Part shown: piece by piece, positions 46,972 through 56,286 of the stretch
Layout of the letters: every line of letters starts with the position of its first letter
Numbering within the stretch: the first letter of the stretch is position 1
Source of the DNA: Bacteroides sp. 214
GTDB taxonomy: Bacteria > Bacteroidota > Bacteroidia > Bacteroidales > Bacteroidaceae
Length of the DNA: 64,000 nucleotides
NCBI RefSeq assembly: GCF_010501015.1
Contig: NZ_QVML01000005.1
Span: 47,128 to 111,127 of the forward strand
Reading direction: 5' to 3'
Translations under genes and position numbers: made by a program
The notes under the pieces: generated by a model
What the model was told of the DNA's origin: nothing
The model's database searches: none
What the model saw: only the letters and a program-made list of their open reading frames with translations

Positions 46972-46988
46972 TGGCACGCGCTTTGACT
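46972..46988 (+). promoter_or_regulatory. Sigma-54 type -24/-12 promoter of tolC
   Basis: TGGCACG-CGCT-TTGAC, the twin of the promoter at 35168, including the unusual GA at -12 and the upstream CTACTTA. The tolC ATG follows about 30 nt later. Confidence 0.65.
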
Positions 46989-47016
46989 ATCTCTTTTCAA
47001 TTAAAAGAATAAATGT

Positions 47017-48492
47017 ATGAAAAGAAAAATAGTAAGTTGTTTATTGGTGTGTATACTACCCTTTGGTGTGTGGGCGCAACAAGATAGGGAGATAACACTG
47101 AACGAAGCCATAGCATTGGCAAGGGTACAATCGGTTGACGCGGCGGTAGCCCTCAACGAATTGAAAACCGCCTATTGGGAATATCGCACTTATCGTGCCG
47201 ATTTGTTGCCCGAAGTGAATTTTGCAGGTACGCTGCCTTCCTACAACAAATCTTATAACGCCTACCAACAGTCTGATGGCTCCTATACCTTTGTGCGCAA
47301 TAATAACATTGAGCTGTCCGGCGAGCTCTCTATCGACCAAAGCATCTGGCTTACAGGTGGTACACTCTCCTTAACCTCTTCTATTGATTACCTGAAACAG
47401 TTGGGGGCGGGTGGCAGTAAGCAATTTATGTCCGTTCCTATTGCTGTGAAACTAAATCAGCCCGTGTTTGGTGTGAATCAGGCAAAGTGGAACAGACGCA
47501 TTGAGCCCGTTCGTTATGCCGAAGCTAAGGCAGCATTTATATCGGCAACAGAGGAAGTAACGATGAAGACCATTACTTACTTCTTTCAGTTGTTACTTGC
47601 CAAAGAAGGACTTGCTACCGAAAAACAAAATCGCGAAAATGCCGAAAAGCTATATGAAGTAGCTAAAGCCAAGCGACAAATGGGGCAAATTTCCGAGAAT
47701 GACCTATTGCAACTGAAACTCTCGGCTTTGCAAGCCAAGGCTGCTGTAACCGAAAACGAAAGCAACCTGAACGCTAAGATGTTTCAATTACGTTCGTTCC
47801 TCGGCCTTTCCGAAGATCAGGTTCTTCAACCGGTTATTCCGCAATCGGTTCCCGAAGTAGATATTGCTTATAGTAGTGTATTGGACAAAGCACAGACCAA
47901 CAACTCCTTTGCACAAAATGTACGCCGCCGTCAGCTGCAGGCAGATTACGATGTGGCTGTTTCAAAAGGAAATTTACGAAGCGTCAACCTTTTTGCCAAC
48001 ATTGGTTATGCAGGTCGTGACAAGGATTTTTCGTCTGCGTACGAAAATCTCCTGAACAACCAAGTGGTTGAGGTAGGTGTAAAGATACCTCTCCTTGACT
48101 GGGGGAAGCGCCGCGGTAAGGTAAAGGTAGCTCAAAGCAACCGGGAGGTAGTACAGTCGCGCCTGCGTCAGGAACAGATGAACTTTAATCAAAATATATT
48201 TCTGCTGGTGGCTAACTTCAATAATCAGGCTGCACAGTTGGCTATAGCCGATGAAGCGGATGCCATTGCGCAGAAACGCTATAAATCCAGTATCGAAACA
48301 TTCCTGATAGGTAAAATAAATACCTTAGACCTCAATGATGCACAGAACTCAAAAGATCAGGCACGGCAGAAGTATATCTCCGAAATGTATTACTATTGGC
48401 ATTACTTTTATCAAATTCGCAGCTTGACGCTTTGGGATTATGAGAAAAACAGTGAGCTTCAGGTTGATTTTGAAGAAGTAGTGCGGAGGTAA
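47017..48492 (+). CDS. TolC family outer membrane efflux protein
   Basis: Outer-membrane channel of 491 residues. A signal peptide (MKRKIVSCLLVCILPFGVWA, ending in AQQ) is followed by two long helical repeats typical of the family, beginning with REITLNEAIALARVQS. The heptad-like Glu/Ala/Gln-rich stretches at about 170-260 and 360-450 form the periplasmic tunnel. It should complete the tripartite exporter with the adaptor at 35229, as the two genes have twin promoters. The sigma-54 activator follows 42 nt downstream. Confidence 0.93.
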   Translation: MKRKIVSCLLVCILPFGVWAQQDREITLNEAIALARVQSVDAAVALNELKTAYWEYRTYRADLLPEVNFAGTLPSYNKSYNAYQQSDGSYTFVRNNNIELSGELSIDQSIWLTGGTLSLTSSIDYLKQLGAGGSKQFMSVPIAVKLNQPVFGVNQAKWNRRIEPVRYAEAKAAFISATEEVTMKTITYFFQLLLAKEGLATEKQNRENAEKLYEVAKAKRQMGQISENDLLQLKLSALQAKAAVTENESNLNAKMFQLRSFLGLSEDQVLQPVIPQSVPEVDIAYSSVLDKAQTNNSFAQNVRRRQLQADYDVAVSKGNLRSVNLFANIGYAGRDKDFSSAYENLLNNQVVEVGVKIPLLDWGKRRGKVKVAQSNREVVQSRLRQEQMNFNQNIFLLVANFNNQAAQLAIADEADAIAQKRYKSSIETFLIGKINTLDLNDAQNSKDQARQKYISEMYYYWHYFYQIRSLTLWDYEKNSELQVDFEEVVRR

Positions 48493-48534
48493 CTCCAAAA
48501 ATATTACTTTTGTATGTAACTAAAGAAAAAAGTT

Positions 48535-49890
48535 ATGATACTGATAATTGATGATGATGCTTCCATACGTTCCTCTTTGTGCTTTATGCTAAAGCGGGCA
48601 GGCTATGAGGTACAGGCAGTGGCTTCTCCTAAAGAAGCCATTGAGGTAGTGCGCGCCGGAAAGCCATCGCTCATGTTGATGGATATGAACTTTTCTTTAT
48701 CTACTTCGGGTGAAGAAGGCTTGACACTGCTGAAACAGGTAAAACTATTCCTACCCGATGTGCCTGTTATCTTGATGACGGCATGGGGTAGTATTCAGTT
48801 GGCGGTACAGGGGATGCAGGCAGGTGCTTTTGACTTTGTTACCAAGCCATGGAACAATGCCGCTCTGTTACAGCGTATAGAAACCGCCCTGCAGCTAACC
48901 AATGCTTCGCCCATAAAGGTACAGGAAGTAGAACAAAACAGACTACGACGGGAGAAGATAATAGGCAATTCGAAGGAACTTAATGAAGTACTGAATACCG
49001 TCTCTCGCATATCCCGCACCAATGCTTCGGTACTTATAACCGGAGAAAGTGGTACTGGAAAAGAGCTCATAGCCGAAGCCATTCATAACAATAGCCAACG
49101 AGAGAAGAAACCTTTTGTGAAGGTGAACCTCGGTGGTATTTCGCAAAGCCTTTTCGAGAGCGAGATGTTTGGTCATAAGAAAGGTGCCTTTACCGATGCT
49201 TCGTCAGATAGGGTAGGGCGGTTTGAACTGGCAGATAAAGGAACGATCTTCCTCGATGAAATAGGAGAACTGGATGTGTCTTGTCAGGTTAAATTGCTTA
49301 GGGTGCTGCAAGACCAAACTTTTGAAGTACTGGGAGATAGTCGCCCTCGCAAGGTAGACCTCCGCGTGGTAAGCGCCACCAATGCCGACTTGCGCAAAAT
49401 GGTAAGCGAACGTTCTTTTCGTGAAGATTTGTTTTACCGTATTAATTTGATTACCATACACCTCACCGCACTGCGCGAACGTCGGACTGATATACCTTTG
49501 TTGGTTGACCATTTCGCCTCCAACCTTATCCAAACAAATGGTTTGCCGGCGGTGGAGATATCTTCGGAAGCCATGAGTTATCTTACCCGTTTGCCTTATT
49601 CGGGAAATATTCGCGAACTGAAGAACTTGGTGGAGCGCACCATCTTAATCAACGGAAAAGAACGCTTAGATACGATCGACTTTGAAAAGATGTATCAGGG
49701 AGGCAAGGGAGAGAAACAGGCTGACGTTTCGTTGTCGGGTATGACGTTGGATGAAATAGAACAACGCACTATTTTACAAACGCTCGATCGCTATAAAGGA
49801 AATCTTAGTCAGGTGGCACTAGCGCTTGGCATTAGTCGCGCCGCACTTTACCGACGGTTGGAGAAATATAATATAAAGGTGAACGAATAA
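48535..49890 (+). CDS. Sigma-54-dependent response regulator (NtrC family)
   Basis: Transcription activator of 451 residues. Receiver domain (1-120): IIDDDASI acidic pocket, phospho-acceptor Asp in LLMDMNFS, Thr in LMTAWGS and the KPW lysine. AAA+ domain: Walker A GESGTGKE, the sigma-54 contact loop GAFTDA (consensus GAFTGA, with Gly replaced by Asp), Walker B FLDEIGEL. Fis-type HTH at the C terminus (ALGISRAALYRRLEKYNI). It is followed 18 nt later by its probable kinase and preceded by tolC. It should drive the two TGGCACG promoters at 35168 and 46972. Confidence 0.95.
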   Translation: MILIIDDDASIRSSLCFMLKRAGYEVQAVASPKEAIEVVRAGKPSLMLMDMNFSLSTSGEEGLTLLKQVKLFLPDVPVILMTAWGSIQLAVQGMQAGAFDFVTKPWNNAALLQRIETALQLTNASPIKVQEVEQNRLRREKIIGNSKELNEVLNTVSRISRTNASVLITGESGTGKELIAEAIHNNSQREKKPFVKVNLGGISQSLFESEMFGHKKGAFTDASSDRVGRFELADKGTIFLDEIGELDVSCQVKLLRVLQDQTFEVLGDSRPRKVDLRVVSATNADLRKMVSERSFREDLFYRINLITIHLTALRERRTDIPLLVDHFASNLIQTNGLPAVEISSEAMSYLTRLPYSGNIRELKNLVERTILINGKERLDTIDFEKMYQGGKGEKQADVSLSGMTLDEIEQRTILQTLDRYKGNLSQVALALGISRAALYRRLEKYNIKVNE

Positions 49891-49908
49891 CAAGAGTCAC
49901 ACAGGGAA

Positions 49909-51195
49909 ATGAGAATAAGAGGTCTTTATATCATATTCGCTACGCTGCTATTTGTCATATTGGGGTTACTCGGATATGCTGGCGCAAAATCCACCCCTTG
50001 GCTCTTCTATACCATCGAAGGAATGATAATCCTTGTGTTTGTTTATCTCATCGTATTCTATAACAAAATAATAAAACCTTTGCGCACCATTGGCAATGGT
50101 ATGGAATTGCTTAACGCACAAGACTTTAGTAGCAGGTTGAGTAGGGTGGGCGAGTTCGAAGCAGACAAGGTTGTGGATATCTTCAATCGCATGATGGAGC
50201 AACTCAAGGATGAACGGCTACGATTGCGCGAGCAGAATCACTTTCTTGATTTATTGATTAAAGCGTCGCCTATGGGTGTTATTATTGTTTCGCTCGATGA
50301 CGAAATAACAGAAACTAACCCTATGGCATTGCAGCTGCTTAATGTACCGGTTATAGAAGGTACTAAACTGTCGGCACTAAACTCTCCTTTGGCAGCCGAG
50401 CTGGCAACGATTCCTCGTGGCGAAAGCAAGGCAGTGAGGTTGGGCGATGCCAATACGTATAAATGCACCCACTCTTCGTTTATTAATAAGGGTTTTCCGC
50501 AATCATTCTACCTTATAGAAAGCCTTACCGACGAGGTGATGAAAGCCGAAAAGAAAGCCTACGAAAAGGTGATACGCATGATTGCCCACGAGGTTAATAA
50601 CACCACCGCAGGCATTTCTTCAACCCTCGATTCGCTTAACGACGCCCTCGCTGAAATAGATAACACCGAAGATATCAGTGAAGTGATGCAAGTATGTATA
50701 GACCGTTGTTACTCCATGAGTCAGTTTATTACCCGTTTTGCCGATGTGGTGAAAATACCCGAACCACACACCACTCAAACCAACTTGAATGAGCTGGTGT
50801 TAACTTGTATCCGTTTTATGGAACAAATGTGCCGGGAAAGGAACATTACCATTGCACTCCAGGCAGAAGCCTCGCCAATTGTGATGTTGGATGCCTCGCT
50901 CTTTGAGCAGGTGTTTGTCAACATTATAAAGAACTCTATAGAGAGTATTGGGTGCAACGGAAATATTATAATACGTACTACTGCACAACCATCTGTTGAA
51001 TTTATAGACAACGGAAAAGGTATCAGCAAAGCGGTGGAAGAAAAATTATTTAGTCCTTTCTTTTCGACTAAACCCAATGGGCAAGGAATTGGGCTAATCT
51101 TTATTCGTGAAGTGTTGATACAGCATGATTGTGCTTTCTCGTTGCGTACCTACTCTGATGGTTTGACAAAATTTTGTATCACCTTCCCCAAGTAG
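49909..51195 (+). CDS. Membrane sensor histidine kinase, partner of the NtrC-type regulator
   Basis: Kinase of 428 residues with two adjacent N-terminal transmembrane helices (about 5-23 and 32-52) and almost no periplasmic part, a HAMP-like segment, a PAS domain (about 110-205), an H-box IAHEVNNTTAGI and HATPase with DNGKGISKAV and GQGIGLIFIREV. The NtrB-type H-box HEVNN fits the sigma-54 regulator upstream. The short sensor part suggests membrane or intracellular sensing. Confidence 0.92.
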   Translation: MRIRGLYIIFATLLFVILGLLGYAGAKSTPWLFYTIEGMIILVFVYLIVFYNKIIKPLRTIGNGMELLNAQDFSSRLSRVGEFEADKVVDIFNRMMEQLKDERLRLREQNHFLDLLIKASPMGVIIVSLDDEITETNPMALQLLNVPVIEGTKLSALNSPLAAELATIPRGESKAVRLGDANTYKCTHSSFINKGFPQSFYLIESLTDEVMKAEKKAYEKVIRMIAHEVNNTTAGISSTLDSLNDALAEIDNTEDISEVMQVCIDRCYSMSQFITRFADVVKIPEPHTTQTNLNELVLTCIRFMEQMCRERNITIALQAEASPIVMLDASLFEQVFVNIIKNSIESIGCNGNIIIRTTAQPSVEFIDNGKGISKAVEEKLFSPFFSTKPNGQGIGLIFIREVLIQHDCAFSLRTYSDGLTKFCITFPK

Positions 51196-51402
51196 AAGCT
51201 TTATCTTTGGCCTACAGGGTTTCCCCTCTCTTCCTCTATCAAAAACCCAAATAGTGAAAAAAACAGTAAAATTGTATAAATGATTAATAGTACAATCCTC
51301 TTTTTTGTTTAGTTCTATTTTTCTTTAATAATTTTGGTTGTGAAAAGCAAAACATGTCAAATTACTTTTGAAAAAAAACTTCTGTATTCTAAGATAATTG
51401 GT

Positions 51403-51410
51403 TAGTTTTG
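51403..51410 (+). promoter_or_regulatory. -7 box of the inositol-lipid operon
   Basis: TAGTTTTG followed by C matches TAnnTTTG, 36 nt before the MIPS start codon. Confidence 0.6.
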
Positions 51411-51446
51411 CAATTATTAATTATAATAAAATAACAAAATAGCGAA

Positions 51447-52745
51447 ATGAAGAACGATATTAAACCTGCTACGGGTAAATTAGGTATCCTGGTAGTGGGA
51501 CTTGGTGGAGCTGTTTCTTCAACTTTTGTAGTTGGAACATTGGCAGTTCGTAAAGGGTTATCTACACCCATCGGCTCAATAACACAATTGGCTACAATCA
51601 GATTAGGAAAACGAAATGAGAACAACTTCCCTAAAATTAAAGATGTAGTTCCTTTGTCAGACCTGAACGACCTTGTTTTTGGTGGCTGGGATATCTTTAG
51701 CGAAGATGTGTACGAAGCCTCTGTACATGCCGAAGTACTTTCACAAAAAGACTTGGATGGTGTGAAAGACGAACTCAAAGCCATTAAGCCAATGCCGGCA
51801 GCTTTTGACCAGGAATGGGTGAAACGTTTACACGGAACACATGTGAAAAACGCACCAACCCGCTGGGAACTGACTGAGCAAATCCGTAAAGATATTCGTG
51901 ACTTCAAACAAGCCAATGGTTGCGACCGTGTGGTAGTTATTTGGTCGGCAAGTACAGAAGTGTATCTACCTATGTGCGAGGAACATAAAACACTTGCGTC
52001 GTTGGAGAAAGCGATGAAAGAAAACAAAACAGATGTCATCTCGCCAAGTATGTGTTATGCCTACGCTGCTATTGCCGAAGGAGCTCCTTACATTATGGGC
52101 GCACCCAACCTTTGCGTAGACATTCCTGCCATGTGGGAATTTGCCGCACAAAAGCAAGTGGCTATCTGTGGTAAAGACTACAAAACCGGTCAGACAATGT
52201 TGAAGACTGTATTGGCTCCGATGTTGAAAACCCGTATGTTGGGATTGAGCGGATGGTTCTCTACCAATATTTTAGGAAACCGTGATGGTGAGGTTCTCGA
52301 TGATCCGGATTCATTCAAGACTAAAGAAGTGAGCAAATTATCGGTTATTGATACAATACTTCAGCCCGAACTATATCCCGAACTGTACGGAGATGTATAT
52401 CACAAAGTGCGTATTAACTACTACCCACCACGCAAAGACAATAAAGAAGGTTGGGACAATATAGACCTTGTGGGCTGGATGGGTTACCCTATGCAGTTGA
52501 AGGTGGACTTCCTTTGTCGCGACTCAATTCTTGCCGCACCGCTCTGTCTGGACTTGGTATTGTTTGCTGACTTGGCGCAACGCGCAGGTATGAGTGGTAT
52601 TCAGGATTGGTTGTCATTCTATTTCAAGAGCCCAATGCACGACTTTGACCACATCCCCGAACACGATTTGTTCATTCAATATACCAAATTGAAGAACACA
52701 CTTCGTAAGATGATTGGCGAAGAGACTATAGATTATTTAGATTAA
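51447..52745 (+). CDS. Myo-inositol-1-phosphate synthase (MIPS)
   Basis: Converts glucose 6-phosphate to inositol phosphate using bound NAD; 432 residues. It has the Rossmann motif VVGLGGAVSSTF near residue 16, the NGCDRVVVIWSASTEVYL strand and the catalytic region KDYKTGQTMLKT followed by SGWFSTNILGNRDG. It starts a six-gene operon for inositol lipid synthesis. A hairpin directly after the stop probably lowers expression of the downstream genes relative to this one. Confidence 0.95.
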   Translation: MKNDIKPATGKLGILVVGLGGAVSSTFVVGTLAVRKGLSTPIGSITQLATIRLGKRNENNFPKIKDVVPLSDLNDLVFGGWDIFSEDVYEASVHAEVLSQKDLDGVKDELKAIKPMPAAFDQEWVKRLHGTHVKNAPTRWELTEQIRKDIRDFKQANGCDRVVVIWSASTEVYLPMCEEHKTLASLEKAMKENKTDVISPSMCYAYAAIAEGAPYIMGAPNLCVDIPAMWEFAAQKQVAICGKDYKTGQTMLKTVLAPMLKTRMLGLSGWFSTNILGNRDGEVLDDPDSFKTKEVSKLSVIDTILQPELYPELYGDVYHKVRINYYPPRKDNKEGWDNIDLVGWMGYPMQLKVDFLCRDSILAAPLCLDLVLFADLAQRAGMSGIQDWLSFYFKSPMHDFDHIPEHDLFIQYTKLKNTLRKMIGEETIDYLD

Positions 52746-52754
52746 TATAATATA

Positions 52755-52794
52755 ATGGAGGGTGGTCAAAAAGAAGACACTCCCTCCATTTTTG
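52755..52794 (+). terminator. Internal attenuator/terminator in the inositol-lipid operon
   Basis: ATGGAGGG and CCCTCCAT pair, followed by TTTTT and a second T-run. It begins 10 nt after the MIPS stop. It overlaps the region upstream of the next gene, so that gene should start at 52806 rather than 52755. Confidence 0.7.
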
Positions 52795-52805
52795 CTTTTA
52801 AAGAA

Positions 52806-53507
52806 ATGAATTTTGCTGTCATAGCAGCGGGGCAGGGGTCTCGCTTAGTTGCCGAAGGGGTCGGAGTATCAAAACCATTATTGGAGATAAACGGTGAAAA
52901 GATGATAGAACGTCTTTTCCGTATTTTCTTGGCAAACGGTGCTACTTCAATCAGCGTAATCATTAACGAAGAAATGACAGATGTTCGTCAGTTTCTTCAA
53001 TCGCTGGAACTCCCCATTCCGTTCAACCTCATTATTAAAAGTACACCCGATTCATTACATAGTTTTTACGAACTGTCGCGCTTCCTTGAAGGAGGAAAGT
53101 TTTGTCTAACCACGGTTGACCCTATATTTCGCGAAGAAGAGTTTGCCGCTTACATTGAAGCCTTTCGCCGGGATACCGCCAGTGATGCTTTTATGGCTGT
53201 TACCGATTATATAGACGATGAGAAACCACTTTATGTACAAACCGATGAGGCGCTGCACATTGTTGACTTCTTGGACCAATTTGCGCCGGGTGTAAAGTAT
53301 GTGTCGGGTGGAGTATATGGCATGAACGAACGTGTACTTGCATTGTTTCAACAAGCTATGCAAGAAGGGCTTTCGCGTATGCGAAACTTTCAACGAATGA
53401 TTGTGCGTTCAGGGCTACAGGCTACGGCATATCCTTTTTCTAAAATAATAGACGTAGACCACGAGTCGGATATAAAGAAGGCACAATTATTTATTCAAGA
53501 TAATTAG
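52806..53507 (+). CDS. Sugar-phosphate nucleotidyltransferase (possible inositol-phosphate cytidylyltransferase)
   Basis: Nucleotidyltransferase of 233 residues with the N-terminal signature VIAAGQGSRL, then VSKPLLEINGEKMIERL and the metal-binding Asp in LTTVDPIF. Similar enzymes charge inositol 1-phosphate with CTP in the di-inositol-phosphate pathway, which also uses a CDP-alcohol phosphotransferase; both gene types are here. The role is inferred. The ATG at 52806 (MNFAVIAAG) was chosen because the upstream in-frame codons form the hairpin. Confidence 0.85.
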   Translation: MNFAVIAAGQGSRLVAEGVGVSKPLLEINGEKMIERLFRIFLANGATSISVIINEEMTDVRQFLQSLELPIPFNLIIKSTPDSLHSFYELSRFLEGGKFCLTTVDPIFREEEFAAYIEAFRRDTASDAFMAVTDYIDDEKPLYVQTDEALHIVDFLDQFAPGVKYVSGGVYGMNERVLALFQQAMQEGLSRMRNFQRMIVRSGLQATAYPFSKIIDVDHESDIKKAQLFIQDN

Positions 53508-53509
53508 CA

Positions 53510-54376
53510 ATGAAGTATATGGAAATTGCAGCGGTTAAAAGACACACCTTATTCTCTCCCAATAATATAGGCAACGATGCCCTTATCTTTGAAGCGGTTT
53601 GCGCGGCATTGAAAGTGGCAGGGCTGAAGGTGAATCAATATACCGAGCAAGAATTTCTTAGTAAAGATATAAACGAAGACGTAGTGGTTACTATGCTTCG
53701 TAACGAAGAAGCTGTGCACAAACTACAACAGTTTGAAAAACGTGGTGGACTGGCTGTGAATTCGGGGTTTGGTATAGAGAATTGTACCCGCGAAAAAATG
53801 ACACGTCTTCTATTAGAAAACAATATACCACATCCTCAAAGCACTATTGTTGATGTAAAGGAACTGGTTACAGCCTTTCCTGCCAATGAAGAAGTGAGTC
53901 CCTGCTGGGTAAAGCGTGGAGATTTTCATGCTATTCATCAAGAAGACGTAACCTATGTGCGCAATGCACAGAACTTGCGTGAAATTATGTCCGAGTATGC
54001 ATTGCGCGGTATTAAAAAAGTTGTTATCAACGAACACCTCGAAGGCGATTTACTTAAATTCTACGGTGTGGCGGGTACTCCTTTCTTTTATCACTTCTAT
54101 CCTTTCGAGAAGAACCACAGTAAGTTTGGTCACGAAACTATCAACGGCAAACCCGAAGGAATTCCTTTCTCGACAGAGCAACTAAAACAGATTTGCGATG
54201 CTGCTGCCCGGGTATTGAATGTAGATGTTTATGGAGGCGATTGTATTATTTCGCAAGACGGTAGCATACGTATCATTGACTTTAACGACTGGCCAAGTTT
54301 CGCACCTTGCCGCGAACAGGCCGGAGAAATGATTGCAACTGCTATCCTGCAAAAAATAAAGAATTATCATGGCTAA
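53510..54376 (+). CDS. ATP-grasp-like protein of the inositol-lipid operon
   Basis: 288 residues. The central and C-terminal parts look like an ATP-grasp fold: CWVKRGDFHAIHQ, KKVVINEHLEGDLLKFYGV and YGGDCIISQDGSIRIIDFND, with the last resembling the metal-binding D-x-N/D motif. It may be an inositol phosphate kinase or a ligase adding a group to the lipid head; I cannot choose. It lies between the nucleotidyltransferase (2 nt) and the CDP-alcohol phosphatidyltransferase (8 nt overlap). Confidence 0.65.
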   Translation: MKYMEIAAVKRHTLFSPNNIGNDALIFEAVCAALKVAGLKVNQYTEQEFLSKDINEDVVVTMLRNEEAVHKLQQFEKRGGLAVNSGFGIENCTREKMTRLLLENNIPHPQSTIVDVKELVTAFPANEEVSPCWVKRGDFHAIHQEDVTYVRNAQNLREIMSEYALRGIKKVVINEHLEGDLLKFYGVAGTPFFYHFYPFEKNHSKFGHETINGKPEGIPFSTEQLKQICDAAARVLNVDVYGGDCIISQDGSIRIIDFNDWPSFAPCREQAGEMIATAILQKIKNYHG

Positions 54377-55295
54377 CGGAGAAAATTCTACTATAGAGTC
54401 TACACTGAAATCGATGGATACGGAAGAACCCATTGATTTGGTGTTTTATAGACCCATCGGTTATGGATGGGCATTATTGTTTCGCAAGTTGGGTGTACAT
54501 CCCAATACGGTAACGATTGCCTCTATTGTAATAGGTGTAGCGGCAGGAGTGTTTTTTTATTTCGATAGCTTATACTATAATATAATAGGTATGCTGTTGC
54601 TTATTTGGGCAAACTCTTACGATAGTGCTGATGGGCAATTGGCACGGCTTACCGGACAAAAAACACAAATAGGTAGAGCATTGGATGGAATAGCAGGCGA
54701 TTTTTGGTTCGCCTCCATTTACATTGCCATTTGTTTACGCCTTATGCCGGATTGGTCGTATTATATTTGGCTTATGGCTGCTTTGGCTGGCCTTTGTCAC
54801 AGCAAACAAGCTGCTATGGCAGATTATTATCGCAATGTGCATCTCTTTTTCTTAAAAGGGAAAGCAGGGAGCGAGTTGGACAACTCCGTGCAAGAGCAAG
54901 AATCTTACAACGCGTTGCCTTGGAAAGGAAATTTTGTAGCGAAGGTCTATCACTTTCTTTACGCACGATACACAGCCGGGCAAGAAAAACAATCACCTAA
55001 GTTCCAGGCTTTCTTTATGTATGTACGGCAATGTTATGGCGAAAACATTCCAAAATCCCTTGCCGACGAGTTTCGCGCAGCTAGCAAACCACTAATGAAA
55101 TACACTAATATCCTCTCCTTTAACACACGGGTCTTGGTGCTATTTATCGGTTTGTTTGTTCAGATGCCGTGGATTTATTTTATCTTTGAACTGACAATCC
55201 TGAATGGACTGCTCATTTATATGATTTATAAACACGAAGCGCTTAGTAAGCGACTACACAACCAACTAAAAGAGAGTAACCCCAGTGAAGAGTAA
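54369..55295 (+). CDS. CDP-alcohol phosphatidyltransferase (phosphatidylinositol-phosphate synthase type)
   Basis: Integral membrane enzyme of 308 residues that joins an alcohol to a CDP-linked lipid or the reverse. The full catalytic motif D-x2-D-G-x2-A-R-x8-G-x3-D-x3-D is present as DSADGQLAR, GRALDG and AGD (residues about 80-106). It has about six hydrophobic segments and a hydrophilic loop at about 150-215. Given MIPS in the operon, the product is probably phosphatidylinositol phosphate. Confidence 0.9.
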   Translation: MANGENSTIESTLKSMDTEEPIDLVFYRPIGYGWALLFRKLGVHPNTVTIASIVIGVAAGVFFYFDSLYYNIIGMLLLIWANSYDSADGQLARLTGQKTQIGRALDGIAGDFWFASIYIAICLRLMPDWSYYIWLMAALAGLCHSKQAAMADYYRNVHLFFLKGKAGSELDNSVQEQESYNALPWKGNFVAKVYHFLYARYTAGQEKQSPKFQAFFMYVRQCYGENIPKSLADEFRAASKPLMKYTNILSFNTRVLVLFIGLFVQMPWIYFIFELTILNGLLIYMIYKHEALSKRLHNQLKESNPSEE

Positions 55296-56286
55296 GTATC
55301 GCAATATTTTTCTTGGTTTTGGAGTAATTGCCGTTATTATTATGTTGTTCACGTTCGATATGGACTATACCGAACTGTGGGCCAATCTAAAACGCGCAGG
55401 TTATTATTTCCCCTTGATAGTGTTGCTTTGGTTTTTTATTTACCTGCTCAATGGACTTTCCTGGTACGAAATCATTCGCGATGGAAAACAAACATATGTA
55501 CCTTTTCTTCGCGTCTTCAAACTAACGATAACTGGTTTTGCCCTTAATTACGTAACACCCGGTGGATTGATGGGTGGCGAACCTTATCGTATTATGGAGT
55601 TGAAACCCTATGTTGGTGTAGAACGTGCCACCTCTTCGGTTATTCTCTACGTAATGATGCATATCTTTTCGCACTTTTGTTTTTGGCTTGTGGCAGTACT
55701 GATATACATTTGTCTATACCCCATAAATACCTTTATGAGTATTGTGTTGAGTGTTACCATTGTGTTTTGTGCTTTCTTTGTGATACTCTTTATTCGCGGA
55801 TACCGGTTGGGTATGGCGGTTGCCTTTGTGCGGGTGTGTGGTAAGATACCTTTTCTGAAGAAATATGCCAGAAACTTTGCCGAGAAACACAAAGAAGCCC
55901 TTCAGAACATTGATAAACAGATTGCATTGCTGCACCAAAAGCGCAAACGTACCTTTTACTTCGCTCTTTCTATGGAATTTGTAGCTCGGGTATTGGGCTG
56001 TCTGGAGGTATGGCTTATATTAAATATACTCTCTACCAATGTGAACTTTATAAGTTGCATCCTGATTGTAGCTTTCTCATCGCTTATCGCCAACTTGCTT
56101 TTCTTTATGCCTATGCAAGTGGGAGGTAGAGAAGGAGGGTTTGCCATTGCCGTAGGTAGCTTGCAATTATCGGGAGCATACGGTGTGTATACGGCGTTGA
56201 TAACCCGTGTGCGCGAATTGATTTGGATCGTTATTGGGCTTGCCCTGATGAAAATAGGAAACAAGAAGCATGAAGAAACTAACTAA
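55285..56286 (+). CDS. Flippase-like membrane protein (LPG synthase TM domain, UPF0104)
   Basis: Polytopic membrane protein of 333 residues with about eight helices. It has the family features NGLSWYEIIR, NYVTPGGLMGGEPYRIMEL and the C-terminal FFMPMQVGGREGGFAIA. Related proteins move or modify lipids in the inner membrane, so it may flip the inositol lipid. It overlaps the previous gene by 11 nt and the next by 17 nt. Confidence 0.85.
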   Translation: MKSKYRNIFLGFGVIAVIIMLFTFDMDYTELWANLKRAGYYFPLIVLLWFFIYLLNGLSWYEIIRDGKQTYVPFLRVFKLTITGFALNYVTPGGLMGGEPYRIMELKPYVGVERATSSVILYVMMHIFSHFCFWLVAVLIYICLYPINTFMSIVLSVTIVFCAFFVILFIRGYRLGMAVAFVRVCGKIPFLKKYARNFAEKHKEALQNIDKQIALLHQKRKRTFYFALSMEFVARVLGCLEVWLILNILSTNVNFISCILIVAFSSLIANLLFFMPMQVGGREGGFAIAVGSLQLSGAYGVYTALITRVRELIWIVIGLALMKIGNKKHEETN

